Assembly (NCBI GenBank): GCA_002730795.1
Contig: PCAX01000002.1
Span: 28,769-45,284, forward strand
Source: Chloroflexota bacterium
Lineage (GTDB): Bacteria > Chloroflexota > Dehalococcoidia > Lucifugimonadales > Lucifugimonadaceae
Length of the DNA: 16,516 bases
Direction: 5' to 3'
Below are positions 1 to 7,820 of this stretch, in pieces. Position 1 is the first letter of the stretch. Each line of letters begins with the position of its first letter. The notes beneath the pieces were generated by a model. The model was given only the letters and a program-made list of their open reading frames with translations. It was not told the origin of the DNA and did not search any database. Both the position numbers and the translations under genes were made by a program.

Positions 1-1265
1 CCTCCTACTGGGATTGAGTCTGATCCAACCATGTAATCGGGTCTTTCTAACAATGTCATAACGTCTTTTTCTATCTGGCGCCAAGAACTTACACTGTCCG
101 GAGGTATTCCACGGAAACCACATGTTAAATTTTCTTCGACCATAACTTTAATTAGCATTTCATGTACAGAAATGTTCATTGTTTTAGCTAAACCCTCAAA
201 AGCTACACCTTCCAGTTGCTTGTTCTTCTTTGAGCCTATATGAGTCCAGGCACTATCTGTGGGTCTCGAATAATCCATCTTTTTCATGGCTATTAAAATT
301 TTTTCTCTAATCGAAGGATCCGTAAATCTACTGATCATATCAACAGGGCCACCCTCGTGTACCCACCCCGGGAAAAAAGCCTGTGGGAAACTTGAACCTA
401 CTGGATAAGGGTAGGCTTCTAATGTTATATCTATTCCCTCCCTTTTTGCGTTATCGATGGGATTAAGAAGTTCATCGAGTCGATTTTCTGACCCGGGTTG
501 GGTTTTATAGTGTTCTATGTGTATCTTTGCATTGGTTTTTCTTCCAATTTCTATCGCTTCCTCAATACCACCACCCACATAGGATCGATCTATATTGTGG
601 TTTCGTATGTGTATTGACAGTGGTTTACCTGTTTTCTCCGTTACTTTCATAAGTTCAATCAATTCCTCCGTGTCCGAATAGGAATTTGGGTAGTATGAAA
701 GTCCGGTAGAAAATCCCACCGCTCCTTGTTCCAAGGACTGCGAGAGTAGTTTTAAAGCTTTACTTAGCGGTTTACCCTTGAGAGGTTTGTCGTTCATTCC
801 TATCGATTCAATTCGTATGGGTCCGTGAGCAGCGAACATGGCAACATTACAGGCTGTTTTCTTATGATAATTTTTACGGGCTGCTTCGATGCTTGACATA
901 TCTATGTTTACGGGAGGGAGCCCCAATATGCCAGATAAATACCAGCGATACATGGGGTAATTAGTTTTCGACAACGGAGCCAATGTAAGTCCATCTGGAG
1001 CGATAATTTCCGTTGTGACACCTTGCTTAATTCCAGAAGCATGTTGCCCATCAACTAACAAAGCTCCATCGGCATGGGAGTGAACATCAATAAATCCAGG
1101 GCTGACGATCATGCCAGCTGCATCTAGAACATTATCTGCGACTGATGTTGATAAATCCCCGACAACCTCTATGGTTTGATTTTTTATACCGACATCAGAT
1201 TTAATTGGTTTGGACCCGGTTCCATCCACTACAGTTCCATTTTTAATTAAGTAATTAAAGTGCAT
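1..1265 (-). CDS. N-acyl-D-amino-acid deacylase-type amidohydrolase (partial, C-terminus beyond window)
   Basis: Metal-dependent amidohydrolase that probably hydrolyses an N-acyl amino acid or related amide in the cytoplasm. About 421 codons are present, read from ATG at 1265 to the left edge without a stop. The start GTVVDGTG is the small beta-sandwich domain of the family. GFIDVHSHAD (about residues 57-66) supplies the HxH metal motif. GVTTEIIAPDG follows (residues 82-92), with Asp91 where classic D-aminoacylases have Cys in a GNCG motif. HIRN, then HIEHYK, EAYPYPVGSSFPQ and near the edge VGSDS (catalytic Asp region) match the family in order. A weak GGA lies about 11 nt before the start. 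The gene is divergent from the SDR at 1364. Family assignment is firm; substrate is unknown, and a dihydroorotase- or hydantoinase-like activity cannot be excluded. Confidence 0.85.
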   Translation of the reverse strand, partial: MHFNYLIKNGTVVDGTGSKPIKSDVGIKNQTIEVVGDLSTSVADNVLDAAGMIVSPGFIDVHSHADGALLVDGQHASGIKQGVTTEIIAPDGLTLAPLSKTNYPMYRWYLSGILGLPPVNIDMSSIEAARKNYHKKTACNVAMFAAHGPIRIESIGMNDKPLKGKPLSKALKLLSQSLEQGAVGFSTGLSYYPNSYSDTEELIELMKVTEKTGKPLSIHIRNHNIDRSYVGGGIEEAIEIGRKTNAKIHIEHYKTQPGSENRLDELLNPIDNAKREGIDITLEAYPYPVGSSFPQAFFPGWVHEGGPVDMISRFTDPSIREKILIAMKKMDYSRPTDSAWTHIGSKKNKQLEGVAFEGLAKTMNISVHEMLIKVMVEENLTCGFRGIPPDSVSSWRQIEKDVMTLLERPDYMVGSDSIPVG

Positions 1266-1352
1266 TGTAATTAATCCAATAAAATTCAGTTAATTGAGAT
1301 AAACATCTAGCGTTATAGTACTATTGATTCATCTAAATATGAAGATATGACT

Positions 1353-1359
1353 AGGAGGT
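1353..1359 (+). promoter_or_regulatory. Strong Shine-Dalgarno AGGAGGT
   Basis: A full AGGAGGT lies 4 nt before ATG 1364 and fixes that start for the SDR gene. It is the most complete ribosome binding site in the window; several housekeeping genes here have none that I can see. Confidence 0.85.
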
Positions 1360-1363
1360 ATAC

Positions 1364-2296
1364 ATGGGGAATCTTAGTAAAAGGACCGCTATAGTTACAG
1401 GTGGAGCAAGAGGTATAGGAGGAGGAACCGCCAGAAAATTAGCGGCAGACGGGGCTCACGTGTTAATAATTGACGTGGAAGAGAGTTCTGCCAAAAAAAA
1501 TGTCGATACTATTCGGGCTTCTGGCGGACAGGCGGACTTTATGATTGGTGATGTTTCTGAAGAAAATGTAGTGAAAGAAATGGTTACCCTCGCGCTTAAC
1601 CAGACTGGGCGTCTGGATATTCTTGTGCAAAATGCGTACGGAGGTAATGCCCATGCGTCTGGTAGTGCTGTCGATATTTCTCCTGACGCCTGGGACCGTG
1701 GGTTGGGATTGTTGGCGCGATCACTTTTTTTGGGAGCTAAATATGCTGTTCCCGCTATGGAAGAATCAGGGAATGTCGGAGGCAGTTCTCCAGACGATTG
1801 GACTGGAGCAGGATTACGCCATGGAATGGCTCCAAATCAAAATGTTGGTCGTATAGTTAATATATCTTCGGTCCATGGATTGCTGCAGGCTCCGAAAGCA
1901 TTAATTTATGAATCAGGCAAAGCGGCCGTTATAGGGTTAACTCGTCAAATGGCCGTGGATTTTGGACCACTTGGTATCACTGTAAATGCAATCGCTCCTG
2001 GTCATATTGTGACTGAGGCCGGTGAAGCTATGTGGAGTGAATCGGGAAACGAGCCGGGGTTCCGTTTATTTGAATTGCAGTATCCAGTGAGACGTACAGG
2101 TGTTCCAGAAGATATTGCCAATGCAATAGCTTTTTTATGTTCCGATGATGCATCTTTTATCACCGGAGTAGTTTTACCTGTTGATGGAGGATTGTCAATA
2201 CAATTACAGGAAGATGTAATTATGCGGTTAAAGGATTATATTGTGGAAAATCCTAACCTGCGTACCCACTTTGATGACAGATCTCTCGAGCAGTAA
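1364..2296 (+). CDS. SDR-family NAD(P)-dependent oxidoreductase
   Basis: Classical short-chain dehydrogenase/reductase of 310 aa. The Rossmann motif TGGARGIG is at residues 12-19, and Asp37 or a neighbour at the end of beta2 (LIIDVEE) suggests NAD(H) preference. The usual NNAG is replaced by QNAYGG (about residue 89). The catalytic set is Ser169 (NISSVHG), Tyr182 and Lys186 (YESGK), with NAIAPGHIVT after it. It is longer than the usual 250 aa for two reasons: an insertion of roughly 20 residues before the catalytic Ser (about 134-160, Gly/Ser/Asp-rich) and a C-terminal tail of about 28 residues after the FITGVVLPVDGG motif. ATG is set by AGGAGGT. The MOSC gene starts 21 nt downstream and is probably co-transcribed. 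The substrate cannot be told; an alcohol, sugar or hydroxy acid is typical. Confidence 0.9.
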   Translation: MGNLSKRTAIVTGGARGIGGGTARKLAADGAHVLIIDVEESSAKKNVDTIRASGGQADFMIGDVSEENVVKEMVTLALNQTGRLDILVQNAYGGNAHASGSAVDISPDAWDRGLGLLARSLFLGAKYAVPAMEESGNVGGSSPDDWTGAGLRHGMAPNQNVGRIVNISSVHGLLQAPKALIYESGKAAVIGLTRQMAVDFGPLGITVNAIAPGHIVTEAGEAMWSESGNEPGFRLFELQYPVRRTGVPEDIANAIAFLCSDDASFITGVVLPVDGGLSIQLQEDVIMRLKDYIVENPNLRTHFDDRSLEQ

Positions 2297-2317
2297 AAAA
2301 AGAAAAGGCATAAACGT

Positions 2318-3103
2318 GTGAAGCCTCTATCAAAAATTATTTTTTACCCGGTTAAGGCTTTTGGGGGACAATCCGTTGAGTCTTGTGAAATAGAAAATAA
2401 TCGCATTAAATATGATAGGATTTTTGGGTTTAGATTTGCGAAAGCAGATGAATTCCTTGATTATAAATGGAAAAACAAACACAATTTTGTAACATTATCA
2501 AACACACCTGGATTGGCAAAATACAACTCCTTATGGGATCCTAAAAAGCGTGTTCTTGAGATAATTTCGAATGGACGAACGATTGGTTCTATAGTTGTTG
2601 ATAAAAATAGAAAACAGTTCGAAAAAAAAATAACCAATCTAATTTCGAAAATGCCGGTTAATCCTAAAACAATTACCCAGCCTGAAGGTACAGTAAAATT
2701 AGTTGGTGATGGACGAGAAAATTTTTTCCAAGATTCAGAATTGGGCCAAATAACTATGCATGGGCTGTCAAGTGTGAGGGCTATTGAATCAAGATGCGAT
2801 AGGGAAGTTAGTAGTAGAAGATTTAGATCCAACTTAATTATAGATGGATTATCAGAATGGGAAGAATTCGGCTTGGTTGGTGAAAAAATTAATATTGGAG
2901 AATGCCAATTCTTGGTAAAAAAAACTCTTACTCGGTGTATAGCGACTCACGTTAACCCTATAAACGCAGAACGAGACTTGGAAGTTATGAATTTATTGCC
3001 TGAATTAAATGGGGTTCCCGAACCTTCTTTTGGCGTTGCTTTAGAGTATACGGGAGTTGGAAATGGATTGTTAAATGTTGGAGATTTACTCTTAACTGGA
3101 TAA
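2318..3103 (+). CDS. MOSC domain protein, mARC-like molybdenum-cofactor enzyme
   Basis: 261 aa with two parts: an N-terminal beta-barrel MOSC_N-like region (KIIFYPVKAFGGQSVE, about residues 6-21, the characteristic YPVK) and a C-terminal MOSC domain (about 130-260). The motif TRCIATHVNP contains Cys207, aligned with the cysteine that ligates Mo in mARC/YcbX-type proteins, whose human counterpart reads RCILTTVDP. The end, NVGDLLLTG, is the usual MOSC close (compare VGDPVYLL). Family members reduce N-hydroxylated compounds or handle sulfurated Moco; which applies here is not visible. No ferredoxin domain is fused, unlike E. coli YcbX. The start is GTG 2318 with AGAAAAGG about 9 nt upstream, and the gene lies 21 nt after the SDR, suggesting an operon. 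No signal peptide or membrane segment is seen. Confidence 0.85.
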   Translation: MKPLSKIIFYPVKAFGGQSVESCEIENNRIKYDRIFGFRFAKADEFLDYKWKNKHNFVTLSNTPGLAKYNSLWDPKKRVLEIISNGRTIGSIVVDKNRKQFEKKITNLISKMPVNPKTITQPEGTVKLVGDGRENFFQDSELGQITMHGLSSVRAIESRCDREVSSRRFRSNLIIDGLSEWEEFGLVGEKINIGECQFLVKKTLTRCIATHVNPINAERDLEVMNLLPELNGVPEPSFGVALEYTGVGNGLLNVGDLLLTG

Positions 3104-3178
3104 CAATTAATGTAATATAAAAGTACCAATGTTACGGGGTTTTTGAATTAATCCTTAATAAAATCAGGACATGAACTT

Positions 3179-5650
3179 TTGAAAGAAAGAGTGAGCAAAT
3201 ATAGTAATAAAGATCGATATATTCCGACAGATATCGAACCTAAGTGGGTTAAACGATGGGAAGATGATGGAATATATCGAACTAAAAATGTCGTTGAGGG
3301 TAAAAAAAATTATTTTGCCTTAACAATGTTTCCTTATCCATCAGGGGATTTGCATATCGGTCATTGGTATGCTTTTGCTCCAGCCGATGCGCACGCGAGA
3401 TTTCGGAGAATGCAAGGCTACAATGTAATGCACCCCCAAGGGTTCGATTCTTTTGGATTACCCGCCGAAAATGCTGCTATAGAAAATGATATAAATCCAT
3501 CTGAGTGGACTTGGTCGAATATTAACAATTTCCGCAGGCAATTTCGAACTATGGGGGCATCTTATGATTGGTCAAGAGAAATTGTTACGTGCTCTCCTGA
3601 ATACTATAAATGGAACCAACATTTTTTTCTAAAATTTTATGAAAACAATCTTGCTTACAGGGCTTCAGGGCGAGCTAATTGGTGTCCGCAGGACAAGACA
3701 ACTTTAGCCAACGAACAGGTTAAAGATGGACGATGTGAAAGATGTGGAACCGCGGTGATTAAAAAAGACCTGAAACAATGGTTTTTTCGCATCACGAAAT
3801 ATGCCGACGAGTTACTGAATATGTCGAAAATTCATTGGCCAGAAAAAATAAAGTTAATGCAGAAAAACTGGATAGGTAAATCCGAAGGGGTGAACATCCA
3901 ATTCAATATAGATGATTTTGTTCCGGGTGGAACTATTGAGACTTTTACGACTCGGATTGACACTATTTATGGGGTAACTTTCATTGTGTTGGCTCCTGAG
4001 CATAAATTGGTTAACGAATTGGTTCAAAAAAAACAAATCGAGGCAGTATCTTCATACATAGAAAATACAAATAAAATATCTGAGATAGAACGGACTTCCG
4101 CGGAAAGAGATAAAACAGGAGTTTCTACTGGGGCATATGCTGTTAATCCCTTGAATGGTGAAAAAGTACCTATTTTCATCGGAGATTATGTTCTTTCTAC
4201 ATATGGTACTGGTGCAGTAATGGGTGTCCCCGCTCATGATCAGCGCGATTTTATTTTTGCAAAAAAATATGGATTGGATGTTCGTATTGTAATTGAACCA
4301 AAAAACTGGGAAGGTGGAAATTTGGAGGAGGCTTGGCTAGGCGAAGGGTTGCAGGTTAATTCAGAGAAATTCAATGGACTACCAAACAATGTGGCAAAAG
4401 AACGGATATCCGACTATATAGAAAACAACAAAATTGGCCACCGGACAACAACCTATCATTTACGAGATTGGTTGATTTCACGACAACGTTACTGGGGAAC
4501 CCCTATACCTATAATTTATTGCGTTGATTGTAAAATTGTGCCGGTGCCGGAGAAGGATTTGCCAGTGTTGCTGCCTGACAAAGTTGAATTTAATCAAACT
4601 GGTAAATCACCTTTGACTGAAAATAGTAAGTTTCTTAATACTGTTTGTCCTAAATGTGATAAACCAGCTGAACGAGAGACAGATACTATGGATACTTTTG
4701 TCGATTCATCATGGTATCACTTTAGGTTTATGAGTCCTAAATCACAATTTGCTCCTTTCGAAAAAGATCAAGTAAAAAACTGGGCTCCAGTCCATCAATA
4801 TATGGGTGGAGCTGAACATGCAGTGATGCATCTCCTTTACTCAAGATTTTTTACCAAAGCCCTTAGGGATTTAGGTTATATCGATATAGACGAACCTTAT
4901 TCGAACTTAGTAAACCAAGGGATGTTAATTAAAGAACATAAAAAAATTTCTAAGAGATCAAACCCTCTAAATCCTGATCCGGTTATAAAACGGTATGGTG
5001 CAGATACATTGAGATGTTATCTCATGTTTCTTGGTCCGTGGGAACAAGGCGGTGACTGGTCGGATTCAGGTATTAACGGAATACATAGGTGGTTAAATCG
5101 CTGTTGGTCACTGTGTCTTCGTAAACCTGAATCCAAAACAAATAACCCAGACCCTGACGAGGAAAAAAACATTCTAAGGGTTGCTCATTTGACGACTAAA
5201 CGTTTAATCGATGACATGAACGCTTTCAAATTTAATACATCTATTGCTGCGATGATGGAGTTCACCAACGAACTTTCAAAAGTTGCAGATAAAGGAACTA
5301 TCTCCAAAAAGGTGTGGAACGAATGTATAAATAGATTACTTTTGCACTTGGCACCCATGGCGCCTTATATTTCTGAAGAAATTTGGCAACGTTTAGGCAA
5401 CGTTGGTTCTATACATTTGCAAAATGTTCCTGATTACGATTCTCAGTATCTCGAAATAGAAAATGTAACTCTTGTAGTACAGATAAATGGGCGGGTCAGA
5501 GACCAAATTACCGTGGCTTCTGGTATAACCCAAGAAGATGCGTTACAAATTGCATCGGATAGCGAAAAGATTAAACGTTTCATAGATGATAAAGACATAA
5601 TCAAGACGATATTTGTGCCAGGTCGCCTTATTAATCTCGTTATAAAATAA
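3179..5650 (+). CDS. leuS: Leucyl-tRNA synthetase
   Basis: Class Ia synthetase that charges tRNA-Leu in the cytoplasm; 823 aa against 860 in E. coli. FPYPSGDLHIGHWYAF carries HIGH at 59-62. WCPQDKTTLANEQV and the nearby CERCG pair form the zinc-type module. The CP1 editing domain is present: TTRIDT at 257-262 (usually TTRPDT), then GTGAVMGVPAHDQRDF with the editing Asp. RQRYWGTPIP and DTMDTFVDSSWY are typical of bacterial LeuRS. The KMSKS loop reads K589-I-S-K-R593, an unusual form. The C-terminal anticodon-binding domain and the small tail (VVQINGRVRDQI) are complete. The start is TTG 3179 with AGGA 9 nt upstream; GTG 3191, four codons later, is an alternative. It follows MOSC by 75 nt with no T-box-like leader in that gap. 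Confidence 0.97.
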   Translation: MKERVSKYSNKDRYIPTDIEPKWVKRWEDDGIYRTKNVVEGKKNYFALTMFPYPSGDLHIGHWYAFAPADAHARFRRMQGYNVMHPQGFDSFGLPAENAAIENDINPSEWTWSNINNFRRQFRTMGASYDWSREIVTCSPEYYKWNQHFFLKFYENNLAYRASGRANWCPQDKTTLANEQVKDGRCERCGTAVIKKDLKQWFFRITKYADELLNMSKIHWPEKIKLMQKNWIGKSEGVNIQFNIDDFVPGGTIETFTTRIDTIYGVTFIVLAPEHKLVNELVQKKQIEAVSSYIENTNKISEIERTSAERDKTGVSTGAYAVNPLNGEKVPIFIGDYVLSTYGTGAVMGVPAHDQRDFIFAKKYGLDVRIVIEPKNWEGGNLEEAWLGEGLQVNSEKFNGLPNNVAKERISDYIENNKIGHRTTTYHLRDWLISRQRYWGTPIPIIYCVDCKIVPVPEKDLPVLLPDKVEFNQTGKSPLTENSKFLNTVCPKCDKPAERETDTMDTFVDSSWYHFRFMSPKSQFAPFEKDQVKNWAPVHQYMGGAEHAVMHLLYSRFFTKALRDLGYIDIDEPYSNLVNQGMLIKEHKKISKRSNPLNPDPVIKRYGADTLRCYLMFLGPWEQGGDWSDSGINGIHRWLNRCWSLCLRKPESKTNNPDPDEEKNILRVAHLTTKRLIDDMNAFKFNTSIAAMMEFTNELSKVADKGTISKKVWNECINRLLLHLAPMAPYISEEIWQRLGNVGSIHLQNVPDYDSQYLEIENVTLVVQINGRVRDQITVASGITQEDALQIASDSEKIKRFIDDKDIIKTIFVPGRLINLVIK

Positions 5651-5686
5651 AAGGGTAGGCCCTCCTGAGTTTCGTTATTGAAAATC

Positions 5687-5712
5687 ATACTGTCAGGTGT
5701 TACAGACAGTAT
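5687..5712. terminator. Hairpin between convergent leuS and propeller gene, probable bidirectional terminator
   Basis: ATACTGTC (5687-5694) and GACAGTAT (5705-5712) form a perfect 8-bp stem with a 10-nt loop. It sits between the stop of leuS and the stop of the convergent propeller gene. On the minus strand the stem is followed by GATTTTC, a short U-run; on the plus strand only TTAAT follows. A smaller hairpin AGGG-TAGG-CCCT lies at 5652-5663 directly after leuS. The stem is seen in the sequence; terminator function is inferred. Confidence 0.5.
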
Positions 5713-5733
5713 TAATCGGACAAAACAGCAAGC

Positions 5734-6603
5734 TCAAATCCTTTTAAATTTTTGTATTCGCTGTCCCTCCAGCACTTCTCCAATATATACTGATTTTTCC
5801 GAGTCTGTCCAGATTCCATGGGCGGCGTAAAACATCCCAGGCTCATTAGTCATATACCTACCCCATCTGCTGAGTACTTGTCCTTTTTGATTTACAATAG
5901 AAACTCTGTTACGTAGTTCTGCCACGTATACGATATCTGGGTCATTAGGGTTTATATAAATATCAGTAGGTTGGATGAAATCTGTCCACGTGTCCTTGTG
6001 GTTTCCTTTTAGATCAAATAGTTGAACCCTGTGATTCTCCCTATCAGCGACGTAAACAGTTTGATTATGCACCCAGATATTGTGGGGAGTGTTAAAATCA
6101 CCATCCCAAACAGCTGGGCCTTTTTCTTGACCCCAAGAAAATTTGAAAGTCCCGTCTTGGGAGAACACATGTACTTTAGTATTTCCATAACCATCGGAAA
6201 TATATAAATCGCCATTAGAAGCCACTGACGCATCCGTTGGTTTATTGAAAGGTTCCCCGTCTTCGCCAGGTGAATTCTTTTCGCCAATTGTTAGAATATG
6301 ATTACCAGATTTAGAATATTTTTTTACTGTATGGTCGATGCTGTCAACCAACCAAACTGATTCATTTTCCCCCCAACACATTCCATGAGCACTAGGAAAA
6401 GATCCTTCTCCAAATGACCTTATAAAGTTTCCTTCTTTGTCGAAAACAATGACAGGATGTTCTGACCTGTTAAAAACGTACACTTCATCATGTTGATCAA
6501 CGGCCACTGCCCCTACCTGTGTAAAAATCCAACCTTCAGGTAATTTAGCCCAATTTTCAACCAACTCATAACGATAATCTCCCTGACCAACAATAACAGA
6601 CAT
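5734..6603 (-). CDS. NHL-repeat six-bladed propeller, PAL-like lyase family protein (copy 1)
   Basis: 289 aa from ATG 6603, preceded by AAGGAG with 5 nt spacing; an upstream in-frame start (6648) lacks such a site. The whole protein is a run of NHL-type blades (VYVFNR, VWLVD, LYISDGYGN, VYVADRENHRVQLF, VYVAE, VYIGE). Residues aligning with the catalytic site of peptidyl-alpha-hydroxyglycine alpha-amidating lyase are all kept: Arg46 (FNR), His73 (SAHGM), Tyr139 (SDGYGN), His174 (TPHNI) and His262 (AAHGI). In animal PAL the three His bind zinc. The PAL disulphide cysteines are missing, and no signal peptide is visible, so a cytoplasmic role is likely. It could be a lyase, a lactonase-like enzyme or a binding propeller. 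Its paralogue lies at 7821, and it is divergent from the FAD oxidase. Confidence 0.8.
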   Translation of the reverse strand: MSVIVGQGDYRYELVENWAKLPEGWIFTQVGAVAVDQHDEVYVFNRSEHPVIVFDKEGNFIRSFGEGSFPSAHGMCWGENESVWLVDSIDHTVKKYSKSGNHILTIGEKNSPGEDGEPFNKPTDASVASNGDLYISDGYGNTKVHVFSQDGTFKFSWGQEKGPAVWDGDFNTPHNIWVHNQTVYVADRENHRVQLFDLKGNHKDTWTDFIQPTDIYINPNDPDIVYVAELRNRVSIVNQKGQVLSRWGRYMTNEPGMFYAAHGIWTDSEKSVYIGEVLEGQRIQKFKRI

Positions 6604-6608
6604 AATTG

Positions 6609-6614
6609 CTCCTT
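6609..6614 (-). promoter_or_regulatory. Shine-Dalgarno AAGGAG deciding the propeller gene start
   Basis: AAGGAG on the minus strand lies 5 nt before ATG 6603. It favours this ATG over the in-frame ATG at 6648, which would add 15 residues that have no counterpart in the paralogue at 7821. Confidence 0.75.
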
Positions 6615-6641
6615 GTCTTTTTTCTCGGTAAAGTGTTAAAT
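6613..6641 (+). promoter_or_regulatory. Possible sigma70-type promoter for the FAD oxidase gene
   Basis: TTGTCT (6613-6618) and TTAAAT (6636-6641) are separated by 17 nt, and each matches 4 of 6 consensus positions. The gene starts at 6666. The -35 box would overlap the ribosome binding site of the divergent propeller gene. The match is weak in AT-rich DNA. Confidence 0.25.
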
Positions 6642-6665
6642 AATACATTATTTTATGAATTGAAA

Positions 6666-7772
6666 ATGAACGTAATTGTCATAGGGGCCGGAATACTAGG
6701 ATCAGTGATTTCGTATTATCTTTCCATTAGGGGGGCTAACGTTACTTTGATCGAAAAGAACGAACCTGGGGATGGTGCTTCCCAAGTTTCTTTTGCTTGG
6801 ATTAATAGTCGAGATAAACATCCTTCTGAATACCACGAACTTAACCGAAAGTCGGTGGATATGTGGTCCGGTCTTAATAATCGTTTGGGTAATAAAATTG
6901 GACTAAAGACGGGAGGAGAAATAAGATGGACTATTACTGATTCGGGTGCCGTAAACCTTAACAAATCTGTACATTTACTTCAATCAACAGGCTACCCTGT
7001 TTTTTTGATCGATAAATCAGAATTGCAATCGCTGGAACCAAATTTAATTTCAGAACCACTCACCGCAGCATCCTATTCTCCTAACGAAATGACCGTTGAA
7101 CCCGTTCGAGTCATCCAAGAATGTATTAACTTAGCCGGTAAATCGAGCAATTTTGAACTTATTACCGGAACGGAGGTTAAGGGTTTTGTATTGGAGAAAA
7201 ATTCTCACATCAAATCTTTGATAACATCATCGGGTGAGATGGAATGCGATTACATTATTAGTGCCGTTGGCGCAGACACAACTGACTTATTATCAGATTA
7301 TGAGGTTAACATACCCCGATTATATAGTCCCGGTGCAACCTTTTTTACCGAACCCGTAGATAATATTTTCACTACTGTATCGGCTATGCATAGCCCTCGT
7401 GATAGAAAAGACGTATTGATGAATATCAGGCAATTATTAGATGGCACCGTTCAGATACATATGGGGACTGATAAATTCCCGTCAACATCGGATCTCAAAT
7501 ACAGTGATGAAAATGTGGTAGAACTTGCTACTCAGTATATTCCCAGTTTACGCGGGACAAAAATTGTAGAAAAAAAACAGGCTTTAAGGCCGATGCCAAT
7601 CGATGGGCAATCTGTCATAGGATTTTCGGAGAAGTTGGATAATCTGTATATTATTATGACCCATAGTGGCGTGACATTAGCACCTCTAATCGGAGAAATC
7701 GCTAGTATAGAAATACTGGAAGGGGCTCGTGTTGATTTTTTGTCGAATTTCAGACCGGGGCGTTTTATATAA
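6666..7772 (+). CDS. FAD-dependent oxidoreductase, DAO family (glycine/D-amino-acid oxidase-like)
   Basis: 368 aa flavoprotein expected to oxidise the C-N bond of an amino acid or secondary amine to an imine. The FAD Rossmann motif is at the very N-terminus: VIGAGILG (GxGxxG at residues 7-12), ending beta2 with LIEK, where Glu30 would bind the ribose. ASQVSFAWIN continues the FAD-binding part. The C-terminus has ALRPMPIDGQSVIG and THSGVTLAPLIGE, the usual closing FAD contacts of DAO/ThiO/DadA proteins. The reading frame is open back to 6606, but ATG 6666 places the dinucleotide fold at residue 3, as in homologues, and avoids overlap with the divergent gene. No clear Shine-Dalgarno is seen. 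It converges on the second propeller gene with 48 nt between stops. Substrate unknown. Confidence 0.88.
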   Translation: MNVIVIGAGILGSVISYYLSIRGANVTLIEKNEPGDGASQVSFAWINSRDKHPSEYHELNRKSVDMWSGLNNRLGNKIGLKTGGEIRWTITDSGAVNLNKSVHLLQSTGYPVFLIDKSELQSLEPNLISEPLTAASYSPNEMTVEPVRVIQECINLAGKSSNFELITGTEVKGFVLEKNSHIKSLITSSGEMECDYIISAVGADTTDLLSDYEVNIPRLYSPGATFFTEPVDNIFTTVSAMHSPRDRKDVLMNIRQLLDGTVQIHMGTDKFPSTSDLKYSDENVVELATQYIPSLRGTKIVEKKQALRPMPIDGQSVIGFSEKLDNLYIIMTHSGVTLAPLIGEIASIEILEGARVDFLSNFRPGRFI

Positions 7773-7820
7773 TACTAGACCCTCTAATTTAAAAACCCGT
7801 GTAATTGCGAGATTTCGTTG

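Noticed and set aside
3104..3178. T-box or other leader riboswitch before leuS
   Set aside because: Only 75 nt separate the genes, with no UGGN-type T-box sequence and no terminator/antiterminator pair.
6604..6648. Longer N-terminus for the first propeller protein, starting at 6648
   Set aside because: The downstream ATG has AAGGAG at ideal spacing, and the paralogue has no matching extension.
6606..6665. Upstream start for the FAD oxidase at 6606
   Set aside because: It would put 20 residues before the FAD-binding fold and nearly abut the divergent gene start; ATG 6666 gives the normal family N-terminus.
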